This document shows, one piece after another, positions 8,290-15,498 of a stretch of 18,682 nt of DNA. The position numbers and the translations under genes were made by a program. Source of the DNA: JBJFCE01 sp051888775 (GTDB lineage: Bacteria > Bacillota > Clostridia > Lachnospirales > Lachnospiraceae); contig JBJFCE010000015.1 of NCBI GenBank assembly GCA_051888775.1, positions 1-18,682 of the forward strand, written 5' to 3'. A model generated the notes under the pieces. It was not told the DNA's origin. It searched no databases and saw only the letters and a list, made by a program, of their open reading frames with translations. Position 1 is the stretch's first letter; each line of letters opens with the position of its first letter.

Positions 8290-9195
8290 ATGATAAGAAG
8301 GAAATTGAAGAACAGTGGGCTGAAGGGCTGGCTGTATCTGCTGCCGGCGATTCTGTTTCTGGGATTTTTTATGGTGTACCCTTTAATTGATGTTTTTGTC
8401 TATTCCTTTGAGGAAGGGTATAACTCGGCATCCCAGACCTTTTACGGTGTCGGTCTTTATAATTATTCCTATGTTTTGCATGACCCGTATTTTTTGCAGG
8501 CGGTAAAAAATACATTTATTCTGGTCATTATCACGGTACCGCTATCCACGGGTATCGCTTTATTGATATCTGTTGGTCTAAGCTCGATCAAGCCGCTCAG
8601 GAATCTGTTTCAGACTGTTTATTTCCTGCCATACGTGACCAATACGCTGGCGGTCGGTCTGGTATTTATGATTTTATTTAAGAAAACGGCATATTCCGAC
8701 GGTCTGATCAACCTGTTCCTTCATTGGTTCGGTGCGGGACCGATCGATTTTATTGACGGACCGTACTGGGCGAAAATGTTTGTACTGTGCTTTTATACAA
8801 TCTGGGTTGTTATGCCGTTTAAGATTCTGATCTTAACAAGCGCCCTGTCCTCGGTTGATGAACAGTACTACAATGCAGCCAAGGTAGACGGGACATCTAA
8901 ACTCAGAACATTTTTCCGGATTACTCTGCCCATGATCTCGCCCATGATCTTTTACCTGATCATCACGGGCTTTATCGGCGCATTTAAAGCATACAGCGAT
9001 GCGGTTGCACTGTTTGGAACCGACTTAAATGCTGCGGGTATGAACACGATCGTTGGCTATGTATACGATATGCTATACGGAGACAGCGGCGGATACCCGT
9101 CCTATGCATCCGCTGCGGCGATTATATTGTTTTCCATTGTACTTACGATCACATGCATCAATCTGTTGATCAGCAAGAAGAAGGTTCATTATTAA
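8290..9195 (+). CDS. ABC sugar-type permease, UgpA/MalF-like
   Basis: A 301-aa inner-membrane subunit with six predicted helices, the first at about residues 13-35. The EAA loop that docks to the ATPase is at 193-214 (YYNAAKVDGTSKLRTFFRITLP). It forms the channel with the second permease encoded 24 nt downstream. GGAGAAG precedes the ATG. The 87-nt gap from the ATPase gene holds no convincing terminator or promoter, so cotranscription is likely. The substrate is not readable from the sequence; carbohydrate uptake is inferred from the CUT1 family pattern. Confidence 0.94.
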   Translation: MIRRKLKNSGLKGWLYLLPAILFLGFFMVYPLIDVFVYSFEEGYNSASQTFYGVGLYNYSYVLHDPYFLQAVKNTFILVIITVPLSTGIALLISVGLSSIKPLRNLFQTVYFLPYVTNTLAVGLVFMILFKKTAYSDGLINLFLHWFGAGPIDFIDGPYWAKMFVLCFYTIWVVMPFKILILTSALSSVDEQYYNAAKVDGTSKLRTFFRITLPMISPMIFYLIITGFIGAFKAYSDAVALFGTDLNAAGMNTIVGYVYDMLYGDSGGYPSYASAAAIILFSIVLTITCINLLISKKKVHY

Positions 9196-9219
9196 GAGTA
9201 CACGGTACGGAGGATCGAT

Positions 9220-10095
9220 ATGGAGAATCAGATTGATTACAGTAAAATTGAAAAGGCTGCCAAGACCCGCAAAACGGTCATGCATGTCATCACCTATACG
9301 CTTTTGGCTGTCTGGGCAGTCGTTGTTCTGTTTCCGTTTTATTGGATGCTTTTAACATCGGTAAAAAGCTACAGCGTTTATAATTCGGAGTACATTCCGA
9401 AGTTTTATACACTGTCTCCGACTTTGCAGAACTATGTGGATGCGTTTACCGCAGTACCGCTTGCAAGGTATTTTACAAACACGCTGATTTTTACCGTTCT
9501 GACTACGGCGATCATGCTGGTTGTGATCACGCTTGCTGCTTTCGCATTTGCAAGACTGGATTTTAAAGGAAAGAACATCGTATTTGTGCTTTTTCTTTCC
9601 TTAATGATGATTCCGAATGAACTGGTCATTATCACCAATTATGTGACGATCACCGACTTAAATATGCGTAATACCTTTCAGGGATTGATCCTGCCGTCTG
9701 TAACATCTGTTTTTTACATTTATCTGTTAAAGGAGAATTTCGAGCAGATACCGGACAGCCTGTATTATGCGGCAAAGGTGGATGGTACTTCTGATTTAAA
9801 ATATCTGTTGAAGGTCATGATCCCGATATCCAAACCGACACTGATCACTGTTACGATCTTAAAGGTGATCGAATGCTGGAATTCCTATGTATGGCCGCGG
9901 CTGATTACGGACGATGAGAACTATTATCTTGTATCCAACGGAATTCAGGAAATCCGTGAAAACGGGTTTGGACGTGAAAATATTCCTGCGATGATGGCGG
10001 CGGTTGTAGTGATTTCAGTTCCTTTGATCGTATTGTTCCTGATCTTTCGCAAGAAAGTTATGGCAGGAGTATCAAGAGGAGGGACAAAAGGATGA
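9220..10095 (+). CDS. ABC sugar-type permease, UgpE/MalG-like
   Basis: A 291-aa second channel subunit. A cytoplasmic N-terminus of ~20 residues is followed by TM1 (about 23-46), a periplasm-facing loop, and further helices. The EAA loop is at 182-203 (LYYAAKVDGTSDLKYLLKVMIP). The VVLFPFYWMLLTSVK stretch after TM1 is characteristic of the MalG/UgpE side. GGAGG precedes the ATG. The gene overlaps the binding-protein gene by ATGA (10092-10095), indicating translational coupling. Confidence 0.95.
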   Translation: MENQIDYSKIEKAAKTRKTVMHVITYTLLAVWAVVVLFPFYWMLLTSVKSYSVYNSEYIPKFYTLSPTLQNYVDAFTAVPLARYFTNTLIFTVLTTAIMLVVITLAAFAFARLDFKGKNIVFVLFLSLMMIPNELVIITNYVTITDLNMRNTFQGLILPSVTSVFYIYLLKENFEQIPDSLYYAAKVDGTSDLKYLLKVMIPISKPTLITVTILKVIECWNSYVWPRLITDDENYYLVSNGIQEIRENGFGRENIPAMMAAVVVISVPLIVLFLIFRKKVMAGVSRGGTKG

Positions 10096-11717
10096 GCAGA
10101 GCATGGAAAAAACTCGTATCCAAGGTGCTATTGCCTGCGGTCATAGTGGGCAGCTTATTTACGCTTACCGGATGTCACGGCTCCAAAGGCATGAAGGATT
10201 TTGCGATTCCCGAGGAATTTGATCTGACCGGAGAGTATGAGATCACGTTCTGGGCCAAGAATGATACCAATAAGACCCAGACTGCAATCTACGAGCAGGC
10301 AATCGCAGACTTTGAAAAGCTGTATCCCAACATTACCGTGAATCTGCGCCTGTATACGGATTACGGTAAGCTCTATAATGATGTCATAACGAATATTTCG
10401 ACGAATACAACACCGAATGTCTGCATTACCTATCCGGATCATATTGCAACCTATCTGACCGGTACAAATCTGGTTGTTCCGCTTGATGAGCTGTTGGTCG
10501 ATGAAAAATACGGTCTGGGCGGAAGCGAAGTACGGTTTGATGCACCGACAAAGGATGAGATTATTCCGCAGTTTTTGGAGGAGTGTTATATTGACGGTCA
10601 CTGCTATGCCGTTCCTTATATGCGTTCTACGGAAGCATGTTATATCAATAAAACATATGTTGAGGCATTGGGCTATACGCTGCCGGAGGAGCTTACATGG
10701 GATTTTATCTGGGAGGTTTCCGAGGCTGCCATGGCACAGGATGCGGAGGGCAATTATCTGGTGAACGGTCAGAAGGTTCTGATTCCCTTTATTTATAAAT
10801 CGACCGACAATATGATGATCCAGATGTTAAAGCAGAAAGATGCCGGGTATTCTACCGAAAACGGAGATATCTTGCTCTTTAATGACACCACGGAAGAACT
10901 TTTATATACGATTGCAGAGCATGCAGAGAGTGGTGCTTTTTCCACATTTAAGATTTCAAGCTATCCTGCAAACTTTTTGAATGCCGGGCAATGCCTGTTT
11001 GCCATAGACTCCACAGCCGGAGCGACATGGATGGGAACGAATGCGCCGCTTTTGGATATTGCCGAAGATAAGGTTGTGGAATTTGAAACAGAGGTTATGG
11101 CGATTCCGCAGTTTGATCCGGAGCATCCACAGATGATCTCCCAGGGACCGTCTGTATGTATCTTTAATAAAGAAGACCCGCAGGAGGTACTGGCTTCGTG
11201 GCTGTTTGTGCAATATCTGCTGACGAATGAGGTACAGACTGCCTATGCCGAGACGGAAGGCTATGTACCCGTCACTTCCAAAGCGCAGGCGTCTGCGGAG
11301 TATCAGGATTATCTGTCCAGAAGCGGAGAGGATAATACGGCACATTATGATATTAAGATCAAAGCGACACAGTTGTTGCTTGATAATATTGAGCACACCT
11401 TTGTAACGCCGGTATTTAGCGGTTCGGCATCGCTTCGTGATGCGGCAGGTCAATTGATCGAAAATACGGTAAAATCCGTCAGAAGAGGTCAGACGGTTGA
11501 CGATGCCTATATGGAGCAGCTTTACAGCGACATGAATTCTCTGTATCGTCTGGATCAGATCGGCAGTGCGGGCAGTGCACTCGCATCCGGCAAAGCGGAC
11601 TTGGGCAAACTTCCGGGAACGGCGGTCATATTGCTGTCGGCATTGGCGGGAGCGTGGGTGCTGATTATTCTATATGTCCTATTTCAATGGGCAAAACGGG
11701 CAAGAAATCGGCAATAA
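10092..11717 (+). CDS. ABC extracellular solute-binding lipoprotein with a C-terminal membrane segment
   Basis: The substrate-capturing subunit of the importer, family 1 (carbohydrate-type) binding protein. The 541-aa precursor has a lipoprotein signal peptide with lipobox LTGC and Cys28. The mature part shows the typical fold start (YEITFWAKND, then ADFEKLYPNITVNL). It is longer than the usual ~420-450 aa. The extra length ends in a strongly hydrophobic stretch, about residues 513-533 (AVILLSALAGAWVLIILYVL), followed by a basic tail (KRARNRQ), which looks like a second membrane anchor. It starts inside the stop of the permease gene (ATGA). The ligand is unknown. Confidence 0.92.
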   Translation: MSRAWKKLVSKVLLPAVIVGSLFTLTGCHGSKGMKDFAIPEEFDLTGEYEITFWAKNDTNKTQTAIYEQAIADFEKLYPNITVNLRLYTDYGKLYNDVITNISTNTTPNVCITYPDHIATYLTGTNLVVPLDELLVDEKYGLGGSEVRFDAPTKDEIIPQFLEECYIDGHCYAVPYMRSTEACYINKTYVEALGYTLPEELTWDFIWEVSEAAMAQDAEGNYLVNGQKVLIPFIYKSTDNMMIQMLKQKDAGYSTENGDILLFNDTTEELLYTIAEHAESGAFSTFKISSYPANFLNAGQCLFAIDSTAGATWMGTNAPLLDIAEDKVVEFETEVMAIPQFDPEHPQMISQGPSVCIFNKEDPQEVLASWLFVQYLLTNEVQTAYAETEGYVPVTSKAQASAEYQDYLSRSGEDNTAHYDIKIKATQLLLDNIEHTFVTPVFSGSASLRDAAGQLIENTVKSVRRGQTVDDAYMEQLYSDMNSLYRLDQIGSAGSALASGKADLGKLPGTAVILLSALAGAWVLIILYVLFQWAKRARNRQ

Positions 11718-11722
11718 TACTA

Positions 11723-11750
11723 TTGATTTCCTGATGATATCGGGTATAAT
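11723..11750 (+). promoter_or_regulatory. Promoter for the OB-fold lipoprotein
   Basis: TTGATT (11723-11728), 16 nt, TATAAT (11745-11750). It starts right after the stop codon of the binding-protein gene, so the next gene can be expressed apart from the transporter. A short TATCG/CGATA inverted repeat surrounds the -10 box. Confidence 0.65.
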
Positions 11751-11814
11751 TATCTCGATACTGAAAACAGTTCGATTTGCTATTTGCAAAAAAGAATCGA
11801 AAGAGGAGAAAAAG

Positions 11815-12561
11815 ATGAAAAAAATTACAGCGTTACTCTTAACTTTAACACTTGTATTTGCATGTGTCGGCTGTGGTTCCAAGAAGGACAGCGCTGATGC
11901 CGCAGATGTAAAGTCCGAAGGTGTTATGACCTATGCCGAGTACATTGCAGCAGATCTTGATACAGAAGTTGTGATCGAGACCTATGTTCAGGCAAAGCAG
12001 TCCTGGTGGGACAATAAGGCTACCGTTTATACACAGGACAAGGACGGTGCTTATTTCCTGTATAACATGGCATGCTCCGAAGAAGACTATGCGAAGTTGA
12101 CAACCGGAACCAAGATCAAAGTAACCGGCTACAAGTCCGAGTGGGCAGGCGAGGTCGAAATTATCGATGCAACCTTTGAAATCGAAGAAGGAAGCTACAT
12201 AGCAACAGCAGAGGATGTAACAGCACTTCTGGGAAGCGATGATCTGATCAACCATCAGAACGAATTCGTATCCTTCAAGGGCCTGACTGTAGAAGCAGCA
12301 GGACAGGATGCAGACGGTAATGATGTTGCATTCCTTTACAGCTGGGACGGATCCGGTCAGGATGGCGATGATCTGTACTTTAACGCTTCCGTTGACGGAC
12401 AGACCTATACTTTCACCGTTGAATCCTATCTGTGTGATAACACAACAGATGTATATGCAGCAGTTAAGGGGCTGAATATCGGTGATACCATTGATATGGA
12501 AGGCTTCCTGTACTGGTACGAAGGTGTTAATCCGCACATTACTTCTGTAACAGTAAAATAA
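11815..12561 (+). CDS. Lipoprotein with two OB-like halves, function unknown
   Basis: A 248-aa precursor. The start at 11815 is chosen because AGAGGAG lies 6 nt upstream and a signal peptide follows at once; an earlier in-frame start would lie inside the previous gene. The signal peptide ends in FACVGCG, with Cys20 as the likely lipidation site. The mature part is rich in beta-type sequence and appears to hold two similar domains. The first (about 39-125) goes from DTEVVIETYVQ to TGTKIKVTGY, the second (about 155-248) from NEFVSFKGLTVE to IGDTIDMEGFLYW; both close with a strand before an acidic linker or the C-terminus. This is the pattern of OB-fold domains. It is an outer-surface protein of unknown role, and I would not assign it to the transporter. 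Confidence 0.82.
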   Translation: MKKITALLLTLTLVFACVGCGSKKDSADAADVKSEGVMTYAEYIAADLDTEVVIETYVQAKQSWWDNKATVYTQDKDGAYFLYNMACSEEDYAKLTTGTKIKVTGYKSEWAGEVEIIDATFEIEEGSYIATAEDVTALLGSDDLINHQNEFVSFKGLTVEAAGQDADGNDVAFLYSWDGSGQDGDDLYFNASVDGQTYTFTVESYLCDNTTDVYAAVKGLNIGDTIDMEGFLYWYEGVNPHITSVTVK

Positions 12562-12604
12562 GTTCAAATGATAGGCCGGGCGCGGCGGCTTAAAGACGCG
12601 CAAA

Positions 12605-12655
12605 GAAAAGCACCGTATGCGGGGAGCGAGGGCTCCCCGCGTGCGGTGCTTTTTG
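12605..12655. terminator. Strong hairpin terminator between convergent genes
   Basis: AGCACCG (12609-12615) and GCGGGGAGC pair with GCTCCCCGC and CGGTGCT (12644-12650), separated by a 3-nt internal loop, then TTTTTG. On the minus strand the stem is followed by TTTTC, so it may also end the NUDIX-DUF2971 transcript. Confidence 0.9.
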
Positions 12656-12689
12656 TTTGCCTGAATTCTGTTTGGAGAGCTAAATCAAC

Positions 12690-13511
12690 CTATGATGTCG
12701 GCTTCCTGAGCGGACACTTCGACATGCAGATCTTGTCCTTTAGCACATTCAGCCCGCAGTCATCCAGATAGTCCTGCAGGATCGGCAGAGACTGAGAAGA
12801 AGTCGGTCCGATGATGATCTCACCGACCAGATCCGACAGGTGCATATTTAATTTGCTGCACATACGGTTCAGGTTCAGCGGATAGTATTTTTTGATTCTG
12901 TCCATGGAAACATGATATTTCGGCTCTACCGCAAATTCGTTGGAAATAAACGGAGATACGACCAGTCTGGATTCTTTTTCACTTGCAAAGGAAGGATGCT
13001 TAAAAGCTGCGGATTGAATCCAGGCTTCTGTCATCAGATTCTGCAGTTCCGGCATTTCTTCCGAGAAATTTTCGGAATCCTTGATCAACTGATAGAACTC
13101 GCCGACCAGACTGTGCTCGTGCATATCTTCCTGATAAAATACGTCCTGTAAGGAGATGGCGCCACCGATCATCTTCTGCATCAGTTCCTCATGAAATGCG
13201 ATGCAGACGCCCTGACCCAGATGACCATACCGTTCCCACTGGGAAGCATCATCCCGGTATTTGGAAAAGCATGCAGCGTAGGCAGAATAATGGAATTCTT
13301 TTACCAGTTCTCTTTTGAAAAAAGCTTCTGCCTTACGGCTTTTTTCCGCTTCGCCGTCTGTACGCAGTCTGTCAACGACTGCCTTGCAGATACCGTTCAT
13401 AAACAGCCGCATCTCGGCGGCATCATTCATATTCAGGATATTATTCAGTCTCAGCTCTGCGCAACGGATGATTCCGTCAAACGCGGCAAAATCAGTATAA
13501 TGATACAGCAT
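12690..13511 (-). CDS. DUF2971 family protein
   Basis: A 273-aa soluble protein of unknown biochemical function. It is recognised by the DUF2971 N-terminus: LYHYTDFAAFDGIIRCAELRLNN followed by MNDAAEM, i.e. a YHYT start, a hydrophobic helix, a strand with L.LN and a MND..E motif. Further along come YAACFSK and DDASQWERYG, also usual for the family. No signal peptide or membrane segment. GGAGGT is 5 nt before the ATG and is formed by the last codons and stop of the NUDIX gene, so translation of the two is probably coupled. The YHYT strand recalls the first motif of ADP-ribosyltransferase folds; I cannot verify that link from sequence alone. Confidence 0.8.
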   Translation of the reverse strand: MLYHYTDFAAFDGIIRCAELRLNNILNMNDAAEMRLFMNGICKAVVDRLRTDGEAEKSRKAEAFFKRELVKEFHYSAYAACFSKYRDDASQWERYGHLGQGVCIAFHEELMQKMIGGAISLQDVFYQEDMHEHSLVGEFYQLIKDSENFSEEMPELQNLMTEAWIQSAAFKHPSFASEKESRLVVSPFISNEFAVEPKYHVSMDRIKKYYPLNLNRMCSKLNMHLSDLVGEIIIGPTSSQSLPILQDYLDDCGLNVLKDKICMSKCPLRKPTS

Positions 13512-13514
13512 AGC

Positions 13515-14168
13515 TTACCTCCATAAATCAGATACAAAATACATCAGTGCAGCCCAGGTATAGACAGAGTAAAAAAGTCCGTCCTGATCTTTTCCGGCCT
13601 TTAGGATCTCTCTTGCCTGCGCGGCAGAAAGAAGTCTGAAACCGTCGAAGCATTCACTGCCGACAGCTCCGTCCTGTGAAAGCGCGGACAAATCTTCTAA
13701 ATGAATAACCGCGCATGCAAGTGCATTGCTTTCATCCGTCATACCGGGAGAAGAGAACAGAAGCGGGTTAATCACAGACAGGGTATCCTGATCGCTTAAT
13801 AGGATGCCGGTTTCTTCCTGAATCTCCCGTTTGGCGGCGGCAAGAACCGGTTCTTTTTCTGCCTCGTCTTCGGGGTCCAAAAGCCCTGCCGGAGGACTGA
13901 GTAAAAACTGACCTGCCGGGTAACGATATTCCTTGGTCAGCAGAAGCTTTGGTTCCTCATCTTTTACCTTGAGAATGACGACGCAGGTCACGGCATCCGG
14001 AAGCATTGCGCGAAATTCGCTGTCGGATTTTATCGCGGCAAGCCGGTCAAGAGAACGCCTGGTAGCATCGTAGTAATGCTTCCCTTCCTCATATTGCAGG
14101 TCAAAGACTTTGATAAATTTTGAGTCAAAAAGCGGCTCTATATTTTCTTTTCGAATGACAGGCTTCAT
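13515..14168 (-). CDS. NUDIX hydrolase, ADP-ribose pyrophosphatase-like
   Basis: Expected to hydrolyse nucleoside diphosphates linked to another moiety, perhaps ADP-ribose or an ADP-sugar. The 217-aa protein carries the Nudix box: Gly95, Glu106, then seven residues and REIQEETGI (114-122). The spacing from Gly95 to Glu106 is five residues longer than the standard GX5E pattern. The upstream EYRYPAGQFLLSPPAG is typical of the NudF/ADPRase group. AAAGGA lies before the ATG. The stop codon is 3 nt upstream of the DUF2971 start, forming a two-gene operon. Hairpin element A occupies its leader. Confidence 0.88.
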   Translation of the reverse strand: MKPVIRKENIEPLFDSKFIKVFDLQYEEGKHYYDATRRSLDRLAAIKSDSEFRAMLPDAVTCVVILKVKDEEPKLLLTKEYRYPAGQFLLSPPAGLLDPEDEAEKEPVLAAAKREIQEETGILLSDQDTLSVINPLLFSSPGMTDESNALACAVIHLEDLSALSQDGAVGSECFDGFRLLSAAQAREILKAGKDQDGLFYSVYTWAALMYFVSDLWR

Positions 14169-14203
14169 AGATGCATCCTTTCTGAACAGAGCAGTTATGG
14201 GTC

Positions 14204-14394
14204 ATTGGGAAACTCTGCTGTGTGTGGGGACCGGTACGAATCATGCTGCCGGTGGCAGGCACGCTTTCGCTACACCTCGTCCGTAGCGGTACATAAGGCA
14301 CCAAAATACGGTGCCTAAGTACCGACAGACTCCCAGTACCTGCCACCGACAGCATGATTCGTACCGGTTCACCTTGCGGGCAGAAATTCGCAAT
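14204..14394 (-). ncRNA. Hairpin element A, structured leader of the NUDIX operon
   Basis: Read on the minus strand, a 191-nt imperfect palindrome runs from ATTGCGAA to CCCAAT. Outer pairs ATTG/CAAT and TCTGC/GCAGA are followed by an internal loop, then an uninterrupted stem of 33 nt from ACCGGT to ACCGGT with only G-U wobbles. Inside it is a core whose top hairpin has stem GGCACC/GGTGCC and loop GTATTTT, flanked by CGGTAC/GTACCG, with a 3'-side bulge carrying GCGAAAGC (a GNRA-type loop). It ends 35 nt before the NUDIX start codon. It aligns with element B over its full length. It may be a cis-acting leader RNA or a dispersed palindromic repeat; transcription is not shown. Confidence 0.75.
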
Positions 14395-14422
14395 TATGCA
14401 CAAAAATTTTAATTATATATTT

Positions 14423-14451
14423 ATTTTAGTATGAATTCTCCGAATTGGCAA
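14423..14451 (-). promoter_or_regulatory. Candidate promoter of the NUDIX-DUF2971 operon
   Basis: Minus strand: TTGCCA (14451-14446), 17 nt, TAAAAT (14428-14423). Initiation near 14416 would put element A about 20 nt into the transcript. A second possible -10 (TATAAT, 14417-14412) lies just downstream. The -35 box overlaps that of the divergent promoter. Confidence 0.6.
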
Positions 14452-14473
14452 ATCAATGTTACATGAATATATT
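14445..14473 (+). promoter_or_regulatory. Candidate promoter of the divergent 182-aa gene
   Basis: TTGGCA (14445-14450), 17 nt, TATATT (14468-14473). Initiation near 14480 would make element B the very 5' end of the RNA. Five of six bases of its -35 box are shared with the minus-strand promoter. Confidence 0.6.
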
Positions 14474-14486
14474 ATGTAAAAAGGCG

Positions 14487-14679
14487 ATTGCGAAACTCTG
14501 TCCGTAAGATGGCACCGGTGCTGATAACCCTATCGATGACCGGCACTGTGAGTCCGTCGGTACTTAGGTGCCGTATTTTGGCACCTTATGTACCGTTACG
14601 GACGAAGTGTAGCGAAAGCATGCCGGTCATCGATAGTGTTAGCAGCACCGGTGCCACCTTACGGACAGAGTATCGCGAT
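14487..14679 (+). ncRNA. Hairpin element B, structured leader of the 182-aa protein gene
   Basis: A 193-nt imperfect palindrome centred near 14576, with pairing that extends slightly further (14483-14683). The ends carry ATTGCGAA and the pair CTCTGTCCG/CGGACAGAG. ACCGGT occurs on both sides, then 22-nt arms pair with only two mismatches. The core (14551-14624) has stem GGTGCC/GGCACC, loop GTATTTT, flanking CGGTAC/GTACCG and GTCCGT/ACGGAC, and the GCGAAAGC bulge. The core matches that of element A at 66 of 74 positions, all differences being transitions. It ends 33 nt before the ATG, nearly the same distance as element A from its gene. Confidence 0.75.
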
Positions 14680-14712
14680 CACCTAATACTATGTAAAAAG
14701 AGAGAGGTATTC

Positions 14713-15261
14713 ATGATGCCGGTTATTCGTATTTCAAACGGAATAATAGAAGAAATTTTCAGAGAACGGGATGCAGTATTTGTTACGGTAAGCTATATGG
14801 AGAGCACGGGCAACAGGAGAAGGAATCAGACGATCAGACTTGTGGCAGGACCGCGTACAGTGATCTTAAATACGAGCGGTATTCCTGCGTCTGCCGGGAT
14901 GCTTCGTGTGGGAATGGTCATCAATGCTGTTGCATCTTCCGCAATGACCAGAAGCATTCCGCCGCAGAGTGCGGCGTATCTTATAGAGATTGTTAGGGAA
15001 GCTTTGCCGGAGAATGTTGTTATTGGCGCTATTTTAAATGTTGACAGAAATAATCGGAGCTTTACGACGATCAGTGAACGGGACTTTTCTACGATCATCA
15101 GATTCAATGTCCCCGAGGATGCTGTCATTTTAAATCGTCTTGGAAGACCGGTCGATTTTACAAGGCTGGTTCCCGGGATGCGTGTATGGGTAAGACACGC
15201 AAATTTTATGACTGCCAGTATTCCGCCGCAGACAACGGCATTAGAGGTGAGGATCTTGTAG
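14713..15261 (+). CDS. Unrecognised 182-aa protein made of two similar domains
   Basis: I do not recognise a named family. The protein is a tandem duplication of a ~80-residue unit, roughly 20-94 and 100-182. Matching landmarks are VILN (50-53 and 138-141), a V.GM motif (RVGM, 65-68; VPGM, 153-156), and SIPPQ (81-85 and 169-173) followed by a final hydrophobic strand (AAYLIEIV; ALEVRIL). The alternating strand pattern suggests small beta-barrels, possibly OB-like. There is no signal peptide and no membrane segment. ATG 14713 is used, with AGAGAGG 5 nt upstream; ATG 14716 is equally possible. The open frame continues upstream through element B but that part is structured RNA or DNA, not protein. 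A poor hairpin follows the gene. Confidence 0.75.
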   Translation: MMPVIRISNGIIEEIFRERDAVFVTVSYMESTGNRRRNQTIRLVAGPRTVILNTSGIPASAGMLRVGMVINAVASSAMTRSIPPQSAAYLIEIVREALPENVVIGAILNVDRNNRSFTTISERDFSTIIRFNVPEDAVILNRLGRPVDFTRLVPGMRVWVRHANFMTASIPPQTTALEVRIL

Positions 15262-15299
15262 GAAGTATTGTGATTGTATTGCGCCCGCAATGTCTTTGA

Positions 15300-15339
15300 G
15301 CGGCAGAGTGCTGCATCAATCCGGGAAGCAGTCTGCCGC
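15300..15339 (+). terminator. Imperfect hairpin after the 182-aa gene
   Basis: GCGGCAGA (15300-15307) pairs with TCTGCCGC (15332-15339), with GCTGC/GCAG inside. There is no T-run right after it, so it is a weak terminator candidate. The rest of 15262-15498 is AT-rich, with two TATAAT boxes (15369-15374 and 15389-15394) that could serve the GGDEF gene, without clear -35 boxes. Confidence 0.4.
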
Positions 15340-15498
15340 CAAGTCAAATTATAGGGGTTTTACTATTTTATAATAAAAATTTTTGTTATATAATAAAAAC
15401 GATAAATCTAATTCTATATAGAGGATCAGTTGTTTTGATAAAGATAGAGACATCATGCAACGTATCCTGGAATATCTTGAATGAAAGGCAAAAATTAA

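Noticed and set aside
14488..14712. An in-frame N-terminal extension of the 182-aa protein through element B, resembling a minus-strand peptide at 14125-14403
   Set aside because: The two peptides are alike only because the hairpin elements are alike. Most differing codons change the amino acid while base pairing is preserved, and a good ribosome binding site precedes 14713.
15455..15484. Short ORF of nine codons just before the diguanylate cyclase gene
   Set aside because: It has no ribosome binding site and no attenuator structure; too short to support as a leader peptide.
15262..15498. Cyclic di-GMP riboswitch upstream of the GGDEF gene
   Set aside because: The conserved class I or II core motifs are not seen; only a plain hairpin and AT-rich sequence are present.
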